A stretch of DNA of 5,622 nt from Lysobacterales bacterium (lineage in GTDB: Bacteria; Pseudomonadota; Gammaproteobacteria; Xanthomonadales; SZUA-36): positions 1 to 5,622 of the forward strand of contig JAPHTE010000173.1 in assembly GCA_026196445.1 (NCBI GenBank). Reading direction: 5' to 3'. Shown here piece after piece: positions 1 through 4,857 of the stretch. Under the pieces are notes generated by a model. The model ran no database searches. It was not told the DNA's origin and saw only the letters and a program-made list of their open reading frames with translations. Within the stretch, counting starts at the first letter, position 1. Each line of letters opens with the position of its first letter. The translations under genes and the position numbers were made by a program.

Positions 1-417
1 CTCAAACACGTCCCGGTCTCCATGATGACGTTTCCCGAGGGTACTCGCTTCACGCCGGAGAAAAGACAGCGGCAGAATTCTCCGCACCTGCACCTTTTGA
101 AACCGCGGTTTAGTGGTATCGGGCAGGTTCTGTATTCTTTCGATGATGTGCTGGAGTGGCTGATCGACGTCACCATTGTCTATCCATACGGCACACCCAC
201 AGCCTGGCAGCTGATCTCGGGACAGATTCGAAAAATCATCGTCGACATCCGGTTACGGCCCATCGATGCGGACATACGTGGTTACGACTTTCGCCAGGAC
301 AGAGTCGCAAAGAGCCGCTTGAAAAACTGGGTAAATAGCATCTGGGAAGAAAAAGACACTTTCATATCCTATGCTTTGGAAATGGAAGCAAAGGCATCTG
401 CCGAGGCAGGCCAATGA
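1..417 (+). CDS. yihG: YihG-like lysophospholipid acyltransferase, 3' part (5' end outside window)
   Basis: The reading frame is open from base 1 and ends at TGA 415-417, giving the last 138 residues of a protein that begins upstream. The visible FPEGTRFT block (residues 11-18) is motif III of the PlsC/LPLAT acyltransferases, which binds the glycerol-phosphate acceptor. It is followed by the Ser-Pro-x-x-His-Leu-Leu-Lys-Pro segment and the VTIVYP strand typical of the YihG branch. The amino-terminal HX4D catalytic motif would lie outside the window. Family members transfer acyl chains from acyl-CoA or acyl-ACP to lysophospholipids at the inner membrane; E. coli YihG is such an acyltransferase, and the substrate here is inferred. 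The C-terminal part (IWEEKDTFI, then an Ala/Glu-rich end) matches the family layout. The ATG at 22 is internal, because upstream codons in frame encode plausible family sequence. The next gene follows after 19 bases on the same strand. Confidence 0.9.
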   Translation, partial: LKHVPVSMMTFPEGTRFTPEKRQRQNSPHLHLLKPRFSGIGQVLYSFDDVLEWLIDVTIVYPYGTPTAWQLISGQIRKIIVDIRLRPIDADIRGYDFRQDRVAKSRLKNWVNSIWEEKDTFISYALEMEAKASAEAGQ

Positions 418-436
418 CCCGGGTGGTGTTTTGCCT

Positions 437-1225
437 ATGACCGAACTGATTAAGCCTGAAGACCGTATACCACCGAAAACCCAGATCGCACCCTGCAGTG
501 ACTTGCCGGCCGGTGCCGCCTTTGGCTGGCTTCGCGAGGGTTGGGGAGATTTCATGAAGGCCAAGCGGGTCAGTTTTCTTTACGGGCTGTTCGTATTCCT
601 GGTAAGCGTCCTGGTCGCCTGGCTGGCCTGGAACCTGGGTGGTTACGTGCTGCTGTTCAGTGCCTTGTCGGGTTTCGTTTTCGTCGCACCGCTACTGGCT
701 TTTGGGTTGTACTCGGTCAGCCGTCAGTTATGCGAGGGCAGGGAACCCAGCCTGAGCAGCACGCTGCGCGCGATACGCAGGCCGATGGGTAATTCCATGG
801 TGTTCACGCTGGTCTTACTGGTGGTCTTCCTGCTGTGGGTCAGGGCCGGCATGATGGTGCAGGTGTTTTTTCCACTCGGTGGTGATCCCGATTGGGGGAA
901 GGTATTGACCTTCCTGGCCATCGGCTCGGCTGTTGGCTCGATCTTCGCCTGTGTAAGTTTCGCGGCCGCGGCGTTCTCATTACCAATGCTGGCCAACCGT
1001 GATATTGACGTTATCACGGCAGTCATCTCCAGCGTCAATGGCGTGCTGCGTAACAAACCAGCCATGCTGGTGTGGGCATTCCTGATTTGCTCGCTCACCG
1101 CCGTTGGATTCCTGACCGCCGGCGTTGGTCTGATCGTCATCATCCCGTGGCTGGCTTACTCAACCTGGCGTGGTTACCGCGCTGCGCTGGACCCTTCCGG
1201 CTGGCCCGTACTGCCGCGCGAGTAA
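437..1225 (+). CDS. DUF2189 family integral membrane protein
   Basis: A 262-residue polytopic membrane protein of unknown function. After a polar N-terminus of about 25 residues comes the family signature AAFGWLREGWGDF (residues 27-39). About five hydrophobic segments follow, near 46-66, 70-92, 119-137, 155-183 and 208-240. The segment APLLAFGLYSVSRQL (84-98) and the later SLPMLANRDID (181-191) are characteristic of DUF2189 (predicted integral membrane proteins). I chose ATG 437 because residues encoded upstream of it (from ATG 371) overlap the preceding acyltransferase and do not look like the family. A purine-rich GGGTGG stands about 10 bases before ATG 437. A TTG at 431 is a less likely alternative. 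The 19-base gap after the acyltransferase suggests one transcript. No catalytic residues are evident. A role in the membrane is supported only by the helices, and any link to lipid metabolism rests on gene position alone. Confidence 0.87.
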   Translation: MTELIKPEDRIPPKTQIAPCSDLPAGAAFGWLREGWGDFMKAKRVSFLYGLFVFLVSVLVAWLAWNLGGYVLLFSALSGFVFVAPLLAFGLYSVSRQLCEGREPSLSSTLRAIRRPMGNSMVFTLVLLVVFLLWVRAGMMVQVFFPLGGDPDWGKVLTFLAIGSAVGSIFACVSFAAAAFSLPMLANRDIDVITAVISSVNGVLRNKPAMLVWAFLICSLTAVGFLTAGVGLIVIIPWLAYSTWRGYRAALDPSGWPVLPRE

Positions 1226-1254
1226 AAAAAACAGGCGGTCCGAAGACCGCCTGT
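1224..1254 (-). terminator. Intrinsic terminator for leftward transcription, possibly bidirectional
   Basis: A perfect 10-bp stem is formed by 1231-1240 and 1245-1254 around a 4-base loop (CGAA). On the plus strand it is preceded by eight A residues (1224-1231). Read on the minus strand, this becomes a GC-rich hairpin followed by a run of eight U, the classical Rho-independent terminator. The natural client is the leftward ferredoxin-NADP reductase gene, whose stop lies about 150 bases upstream in that direction. In the rightward direction the hairpin directly follows the DUF2189 stop codon, but only TCTG follows the stem, so termination of that gene here would be weaker. Confidence 0.85.
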
Positions 1255-1402
1255 CTGCAACCCCATACGCATATGTGCATGCGCCACAGAAGAAGGGGGG
1301 ACTGTGACGAGGTTACACCCTAAGCATAAGTCAATTTTCGCCGATTTCAACATGTGATGACATGTTCGGACCAGACAGCGCAGATTTGCGATAACAAGCA
1401 GT

Positions 1403-2437
1403 TTATTTTTCGTCTTCTTCCAGCCCCAGGCGCCGGTGCATGATCGGGCTGGTCGTGGTGTATTGCAAAAACACCCTTTTGTCCGGTTCCAGGTGTTGCC
1501 GCACGGCAAATGCCGCCAAAGCAGCCTCGTGAAAACCACTCAAAATCAGCTTCTTTTTACCGGGGTAAGTATTGATGTCTCCGACCGCGAAAATGCCACG
1601 CTCGCTGGTCTGGAACTTCTCGGTATCGACCAGGACCTGGCGTTTCTCTATGTCCAGGCCCCAGTCCGCTATCGGTCCGAGGTTGGGCGTCAGACCCCAG
1701 AAAACACAGACGTGGTCTGCATGAATATCATGCATGGTGTCTTCTTCATCGGCCACCCGCAAGCCACCGAAAACACCGTCCTCAACCATGATTTCACGGG
1801 CCATGCCCTGGAATTCCCGGATGGCCCCGGTTTTCGCCAGCGCTTTCATTTTCTTGACCGAGGTGGGCTGGGCGCGGTAATCGGGCCGCCTGTGGACCAG
1901 GGTCAGGCTTCTGACCTTGTCCTGCAATTCCAGCGTCCAGTCCAGCGCAGAATCACCGCCGCCCAGGATCAGGATGTCCTTGCCTGCGAAGTTTTCCGGT
2001 TGCTTGATCCGGTAATGCACGTTCCGGCCTTCAAAATCGGCCGCGCCCGGTGTGCGCAGCTTGCGTGGCTGGAACGCACCGAGACCGGCCGCAATGATCA
2101 CACAGGCCGTGTCAAACTCGGTTCCCGCGCTGGTGCGCAATGTGAAGCGTCCGTCACTACGGCGTTTCAACTCCGTTACGGTCTGCGACAGGTAGAATTC
2201 TGCTTTGAACGGTTTGATCTGCTGAACCAGGCGGTCGACCAATTCCTGGGCATCGATGACCGGGAAGGCAGGGATATCGTAAATCGGTTTTTCCGGATAT
2301 AGCTCGGCACATTGGCCACCGACACGAGGCAAGGCATCCACCACGTGTGCGTGGATATCCAGCAAGCCCAGTTCGAAAACCTGGAACAGGCCGGCGGGCC
2401 CGGCTCCTATAATGACTACGTTTGCATGGATTGGCAT
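1403..2437 (-). CDS. Ferredoxin/flavodoxin--NADP+ reductase, thioredoxin-reductase-like (YumC) type
   Basis: A 344-residue soluble flavoprotein predicted to move electrons between NADPH and ferredoxin or flavodoxin. The FAD-binding Rossmann motif GAGPAG is at residues 11-16, followed by VGGQC (39-43) and KPIYDIP (50-56). The NADPH-domain motif GGGDSALDW is at 159-167, with HRRPDYRA (182-189) placed to bind the 2'-phosphate. The second FAD motif GD is at 286-287, leading into KLILSGFHEAALAA (296-309). The CxxC redox pair of true thioredoxin reductases is absent between the domains, and the C-terminal YTTTSP extension is typical of this FNR class. Length is slightly above B. subtilis YumC (about 330). 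The start is ATG 2437, with GGGGA just upstream; an in-frame TTG at 2476 adds 13 unlikely residues. It is divergent from ung and probably monocistronic. The physiological partner cannot be read from the sequence. Confidence 0.93.
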   Translation of the reverse strand: MPIHANVVIIGAGPAGLFQVFELGLLDIHAHVVDALPRVGGQCAELYPEKPIYDIPAFPVIDAQELVDRLVQQIKPFKAEFYLSQTVTELKRRSDGRFTLRTSAGTEFDTACVIIAAGLGAFQPRKLRTPGAADFEGRNVHYRIKQPENFAGKDILILGGGDSALDWTLELQDKVRSLTLVHRRPDYRAQPTSVKKMKALAKTGAIREFQGMAREIMVEDGVFGGLRVADEEDTMHDIHADHVCVFWGLTPNLGPIADWGLDIEKRQVLVDTEKFQTSERGIFAVGDINTYPGKKKLILSGFHEAALAAFAVRQHLEPDKRVFLQYTTTSPIMHRRLGLEEDEK

Positions 2438-2448
2438 ATATTCCCCGG

Positions 2449-2476
2449 TTGACAAATGATTTTTCTGCGTTATCAA
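2449..2476 (+). promoter_or_regulatory. Candidate sigma-70 promoter for ung
   Basis: A perfect -35 hexamer TTGACA (2449-2454) is followed after 16 bases by TATCAA (2471-2476, 4/6 to TATAAT). The start point would be near 2483, about 80 bases before the ung ATG. The -35 lies inside the presumed leader of the divergent reductase gene. A TAGAAT at 2500-2505 is a second possible -10 but has no good -35. Confidence 0.4.
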
Positions 2477-2495
2477 CTGCTAACTTGGGTCTAAG

Positions 2496-2525
2496 TGTAT
2501 AGAATCAAGACAAGGGCGGCGGCAA
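2496..2525 (-). promoter_or_regulatory. Candidate sigma-70 promoter for the ferredoxin-NADP reductase gene
   Basis: On the minus strand, TTGCCG (2525-2520, 4/6 to the -35 consensus) is followed after 18 bases by TATACA (2501-2496, 4/6 to the -10). Transcription would begin near 2489, leaving a leader of about 50 bases before ATG 2437. This is found by eye only; other weak hexamer pairs exist in this AT-richer gap. Confidence 0.35.
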
Positions 2526-2564
2526 CATCGTCGTCGCTGAGTCTTCGACGCAAGGATAAGCCTT

Positions 2565-3254
2565 ATGAACGAAGCGAAGAAAATCCAGCTCCACGAATCC
2601 TGGTTATCCCGTCTGCAGGATGAGTTCGACCAGGATTACATGCACGAGCTGCGCAATTTCCTGCTGACCCGCAAACAGCACCGGGCGATTATTTACCCGC
2701 CGGGCAAGCAGATTTTCAATGCGCTGGATTCGACGCCGTTCGACCAGGTCCGGGTCGTCATCCTCGGCCAGGACCCGTACCACGGCCCCGGCCAGGCCCA
2801 CGGCCTGTGTTTTTCCGTGAAACCCGGTGTCAAGGTCCCTCCGTCCCTGCTCAATATCTATCGCGAAATCGAGTCAGACCTGGGAATCGCTCCACCGCGG
2901 CACGGCTACCTGCAGTCGTGGGCAGAGCAGGGCGTGTTGCTGCTCAACGCGGTACTGACGGTGGAACGCGGGCAGGCCGGTTCACACCAGGGCAAAGGAT
3001 GGGAAAGGTTTACCGATAGCATCGTGCAATTGCTGAACGAGGAAAGGGAAGGTCTGGTCTTCATGCTGTGGGGAAATTACGCACGGCAGAAAGGCGCTGT
3101 GATCAACCGCAATAAGCACCTGGTATTGAACGCGCCGCATCCTTCGCCGCTTTCAGCTCACCAGGGCTTTTTCGGTTGCCGGCATTTCTCGCAGGCCAAC
3201 CAGTATCTCGAAAGCCACGGCCAGACACCGATCGACTGGTCGGTGCCAGAGTGA
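2565..3254 (+). CDS. ung: Uracil-DNA glycosylase, family 1
   Basis: A 229-residue base-excision repair enzyme that removes uracil from DNA after cytosine deamination or dUMP incorporation. The water-activating loop GQDPYHG is at residues 68-74, with catalytic Asp70 (Asp64 in E. coli). The uracil-stacking FSV follows at 83-85. LLLNAVLTV (125-133) includes Asn128, the uracil-recognising Asn (Asn123 in E. coli). The minor-groove loop HPSPLSA is at 192-198, with His192 matching E. coli His187. All catalytic motifs are present and the length is normal, so the enzyme should be active; it is cytoplasmic. AAGGA at 2552-2556, eight bases before ATG 2565, supports the start. It is divergent from the ferredoxin-NADP reductase gene and converges on the GFA gene with a 56-base gap. 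No clear terminator follows it. Confidence 0.98.
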   Translation: MNEAKKIQLHESWLSRLQDEFDQDYMHELRNFLLTRKQHRAIIYPPGKQIFNALDSTPFDQVRVVILGQDPYHGPGQAHGLCFSVKPGVKVPPSLLNIYREIESDLGIAPPRHGYLQSWAEQGVLLLNAVLTVERGQAGSHQGKGWERFTDSIVQLLNEEREGLVFMLWGNYARQKGAVINRNKHLVLNAPHPSPLSAHQGFFGCRHFSQANQYLESHGQTPIDWSVPE

Positions 3255-3310
3255 TCCAGTGATTGGCAACGCTTTGAGGGACGCTGACACAGGCAGGTCC
3301 GCTTTTTAAA

Positions 3311-3715
3311 TCACCCGTCAAGCTGCTTCAGGGACTGATCGATCGGCATCCAGTCCACGTGTGCGTCAAAAAAAGCGTTGGTGTCGGGTCGTCGGTCCAG
3401 TTCCCCATCCAGGCAACCCACTGCGATGTGCAGTTCACCGGCCCAACGTTCAGATTTGAAAAACATGGTGCTGCCGCATTGCCGGCAGAATCCCCGTTGT
3501 GCGCGCGCTGAAGACTCGTACCATTCGAGTTGACCTGCATCGTTGTCGATGCTGACCTGGTGTTGTTCGAATCCGACCCAGGTGACATAACCCGCACCGT
3601 GCGCTTTTCTGCACAGGCTGCAATGACAATGCGCGCACCATTTGCTCGGCAAGTCCGCCTCGAAGCGAACTGCACCGCAAAGACAACTGCCGGCAACTTT
3701 GCTGGTTTCGTTCAT
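3311..3715 (-). CDS. GFA family zinc protein (glutathione-dependent formaldehyde-activating enzyme/CENP-V fold)
   Basis: A 134-residue cytoplasmic zinc protein. GSCLCGAVRF (residues 9-18) supplies Cys11 and Cys13, and FCRQCGS (76-82) supplies Cys77 and Cys80; in the family these four hold the structural zinc. CHCSLCRKAHG (30-40) supplies Cys30, Cys32 and Cys35, the second, catalytic-type zinc cluster. All expected cysteines are present. The founding member, Paracoccus Gfa, was reported to promote S-hydroxymethylglutathione formation, but most family members are uncharacterised, so the substrate here is unknown. The start is ATG 3715: upstream codons in this frame overlap the MAPEG gene and do not resemble the family. 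The MAPEG stop TGA (3720-3718) and this ATG are separated by two bases, and only a weak AGG precedes the start, so translation is probably coupled to MAPEG. No formaldehyde dehydrogenase gene is visible nearby. Confidence 0.92.
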   Translation of the reverse strand: MNETSKVAGSCLCGAVRFEADLPSKWCAHCHCSLCRKAHGAGYVTWVGFEQHQVSIDNDAGQLEWYESSARAQRGFCRQCGSTMFFKSERWAGELHIAVGCLDGELDRRPDTNAFFDAHVDWMPIDQSLKQLDG

Positions 3716-3717
3716 GC

Positions 3718-4143
3718 TCAGGCCTGCAGAATGATCCAGGCCAGCCGTACCCACATCGCCAGCAATACCAGGCTGCTGAAAACGAACACCCAGAAACGAT
3801 GCATGACCCGGTTGTAGGTGACGTGGATAAAGCTGTGCACGTACCTCGATACCACGTAAACCCACGCCAGTGCGACGATGATGCTGTCCTGCACCATCAG
3901 CATCAGCGTCACCAGCACGGCGAGGTAAAACAATACCGGAGCTTCGAACAGGTTGGCGTAGTTGTTCGCGGCGCTTTCTGAATCAGTCAACACACCATGC
4001 GTGCCCGAGCGCGTCTTGATGCGTTGCGGGTGGATGCGTTTTGACTTCATCTCGGCGACACGCTTGCGGTACATGATGACCATCACCACGAACGCCAGCG
4101 CCACGTGCGCCAGCAGTGGTATCAACAGGGGTTTGAAATACAC
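3718..4143 (-). CDS. MAPEG family membrane protein
   Basis: A 141-residue inner-membrane protein with about four hydrophobic helices near residues 5-25, 66-84, 87-105 and 115-138, the layout of MAPEG proteins (membrane-associated proteins in eicosanoid and glutathione metabolism). The family hallmark is NNYANLFEAPVLFY (60-73), with a polar loop before it (27-58) and RYVHSFIHVTYNRVMHRF (100-117) after. Eukaryotic and some bacterial members are glutathione transferases or peroxidases; this bacterial subgroup is largely uncharacterised, so enzymatic activity is not assured. The start codon is GTG at 4143. A GGAGG (4153-4149) five bases upstream makes this start convincing, and no ATG lies nearby in frame. 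The GFA gene follows two bases after the stop, consistent with a two-gene operon. Confidence 0.9.
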   Translation of the reverse strand: MYFKPLLIPLLAHVALAFVVMVIMYRKRVAEMKSKRIHPQRIKTRSGTHGVLTDSESAANNYANLFEAPVLFYLAVLVTLMLMVQDSIIVALAWVYVVSRYVHSFIHVTYNRVMHRFWVFVFSSLVLLAMWVRLAWIILQA

Positions 4144-4148
4144 GTCAG

Positions 4149-4153
4149 CCTCC
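4149..4153 (-). promoter_or_regulatory. Ribosome binding site fixing the GTG start of the MAPEG gene
   Basis: GGAGG on the minus strand, five bases before GTG 4143. This strong Shine-Dalgarno decides in favour of the non-ATG start. Confidence 0.8.
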
Positions 4154-4176
4154 AGTTCAGGCGGAGAGATATTTTT

Positions 4177-4185
4177 ATCTTAGCA
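4177..4185 (-). promoter_or_regulatory. Possible extended -10 promoter for the MAPEG-GFA pair
   Basis: On the minus strand TGC-TAAGAT (4185-4177) resembles an extended -10 element, TGN plus a hexamer matching TATAAT at 4 of 6 positions. It stands about 34 bases before GTG 4143. The nearest -35-like TTGGTC is 23 bases upstream of the hexamer, which is too far, so this is a weak call. Confidence 0.25.
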
Positions 4186-4228
4186 GAGGCCTGCTGGTTT
4201 GTGACCAACGAGTGGTGGGTAGAAAAGC

Positions 4229-4288
4229 GGGGCGGAAACTCGTTGCGGCATTCCGGGCTGTGAAAAAGCCGCGCGGGGTTTCCGCCCC
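4229..4288. repeat. Nested inverted repeat between the small membrane protein and MAPEG genes
   Basis: GGGGCGGAAAC (4229-4239) is repeated as its exact reverse complement at 4278-4288, an 11-bp perfect stem. The 38-base interior contains a second inverted pair, GCGGC 4245-4249 with GCCGC 4268-4272. A GGCT/AGCC pair (4256-4259/4267-4270) competes with it. The U-tracts are short on both strands (TTTT on the minus side at 4227-4224, TTTATT on the plus side at 4292-4297). It could be a weak terminator separating two leftward genes, an RNA structure in the MAPEG leader, or a dispersed palindromic repeat; the window has no second copy. Confidence 0.6.
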
Positions 4289-4386
4289 CACTTTATTCAA
4301 CTGGGTATATGTACCGGCAGGTGGTCAGCCTGTTACGCCGGTGCAGGCCCGATTGAACGATAAAGTCTGTGTGAACGTACCTGGCC

Positions 4387-4635
4387 CTAATAGTCGTAGC
4401 GCCGGTGGCGGCGATAAGACCGATAAGACCTGTAACGCACGGGTGGTTCGTAAATGGCCGCGTCGATGATTGACCACAGGTGGATAATCCAGCCTAACAG
4501 GATGATCCACAGGAGCACGGACATGACGAACATGAAACCGGCCAGCAACCAACGGCCCTGCAGCAATTGTCCGAGACCGGGAATAAAGAAGCTGCACAAG
4601 GCGGCAATAACATTCCCTGCTGATCCACGACCCAT
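4387..4635 (-). CDS. Small two-helix membrane protein with PGLGQ loop and Arg/Tyr-rich tail
   Basis: An 82-residue protein. Residues 8-19 are hydrophobic and lead into IPGLGQLLQGR (18-28), a re-entrant or turn-like loop. A long hydrophobic stretch (29-57) rich in Trp, Leu and Ile follows, and then WSIIDAAIYEPP (54-65). This arrangement resembles small TM2-like bacterial membrane proteins, but I cannot assign a function. The C-terminus (67-82) is strongly basic and aromatic, with repeated Arg-Ser-Tyr units; it is expected to stay cytoplasmic by the positive-inside rule, where it might contact lipid headgroups or nucleic acid. The start ATG 4635 is preceded at six bases by AGGAG on the minus strand. 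The upstream extension in this frame is not protein-like. The stop is TAG at 4389-4387. The gene is followed by a 243-base gap before MAPEG and is divergent from the DUF455 gene. A sigma-54-type promoter lies 38-53 bases upstream of the start codon. Confidence 0.8.
   Translation of the reverse strand: MGRGSAGNVIAALCSFFIPGLGQLLQGRWLLAGFMFVMSVLLWIILLGWIIHLWSIIDAAIYEPPVRYRSYRSYRRHRRYDY
4412..4429 (-). repeat. Two tandem 9-bp repeats encoding the Arg-Ser-Tyr tail
   Basis: CGATAAGAC occurs twice without a gap (4412-4420 and 4421-4429, plus-strand reading). Being 9 bp, the repeat keeps the frame and encodes the duplicated Ser-Tyr-Arg unit near the end of the small membrane protein. It could vary in copy number by slippage without disrupting the gene. 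Confidence 0.7.
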
Positions 4636-4671
4636 TTGATTCTCCTGTAATGATTGACTCAAGCTTAAATA

Positions 4672-4688
4672 TGCAGGATTTGTGCCAA
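4672..4688 (-). promoter_or_regulatory. Near-consensus sigma-54 (RpoN) promoter for the small membrane protein gene
   Basis: On the minus strand the sequence is TTGGCAC (4688-4682), then AAATC, then CTGCA (4676-4672). Against the consensus TGGCACR-N4-TTGCW it has one mismatch, the first T of TTGC. The invariant GG (4686-4685) and GC (4674-4673) are separated by exactly 10 bases, the required -24/-12 spacing. Transcription would start near 4661, giving a 25-base leader that includes AGGAG before ATG 4635. No comparably good sigma-70 pair was seen for this gene. Whether the promoter is used, and by which activator, is not known. Confidence 0.6.
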
Positions 4689-4746
4689 TGATGCATGCGA
4701 ACACTGAAACGGCCTGGAAACAACTAATGACGCGGCATAGGGGTTG

Positions 4747-4760
4747 CCGGTAATGACCGG
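4747..4760. repeat. Short palindrome in the divergent intergenic region
   Basis: CCGGT (4747-4751) and ACCGG (4756-4760) form a perfect 5-bp inverted repeat around AATG. It lies about 86-99 bases upstream of the predicted sigma-54 start point, a distance at which enhancer-binding activators commonly bind. Function is inferred from position only. Confidence 0.4.
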
Positions 4761-4802
4761 GTGACGGGCTTTCTGGGTCTGGAGTCTTCTTAATGGAACA
4801 AA

Positions 4803-4824
4803 GGTTGGCGAATTCCGCCAAGCC
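4803..4824. repeat. Palindrome overlapping the DUF455 promoter
   Basis: TTGGCG (4805-4810) and CGCCAA (4816-4821) are perfect arms around AATTC. Allowing one bulged base (4822) extends the stem to 8 bp with GG 4803-4804 and CC 4823-4824. It covers the candidate -35 of the DUF455 gene and lies about 142-163 bases upstream of the sigma-54 start point of the opposite gene. It may be an operator, an activator site or a remnant of a dispersed palindrome. Confidence 0.5.
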
Positions 4825-4834
4825 CACCTACAAT
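4805..4834 (+). promoter_or_regulatory. Candidate sigma-70 promoter for the DUF455 gene
   Basis: TTGGCG (4805-4810, 4/6 to -35) and TACAAT (4829-4834, 5/6 to -10) are 18 bases apart. The start point would be near 4841, leaving a leader of about 17 bases before GTG 4858. The good -10 and short leader favour it, although it is judged by eye. Confidence 0.45.
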
Positions 4835-4857
4835 CATGCAAAACTCCGGATACTGCC

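Noticed and set aside
371..436. Upstream ATG extension of the DUF2189 protein
   Set aside because: It would overlap the acyltransferase gene by 47 bases and adds 22 residues unlike the family; ATG 437 is better.
1436..2302. Long plus-strand open frame of 288 codons
   Set aside because: It lies entirely antisense to the well-supported ferredoxin-NADP reductase gene, has no recognisable motif and no ribosome site; it reflects codon bias on the other strand.
3279..3307. Possible terminator after ung
   Set aside because: GGAC/GTCC gives only a 4-bp stem with a 14-base loop before TTTTT; too weak to call.
3716..3865. N-terminal extension of the GFA protein
   Set aside because: These 50 codons are out of frame inside the MAPEG gene; the zinc-binding family domain begins right after ATG 3715.
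4212..4469. Plus-strand open frame of 85 codons across the MAPEG upstream gap
   Set aside because: It is basic, low-complexity, runs through the inverted repeat and overlaps the end of the small membrane protein gene antisense; no start signal or family resemblance.
4636..4827. N-terminal extension of the small membrane protein
   Set aside because: It contains the sigma-54-like promoter and ribosome site and reads as non-coding; ATG 4635 has a proper AGGAG.
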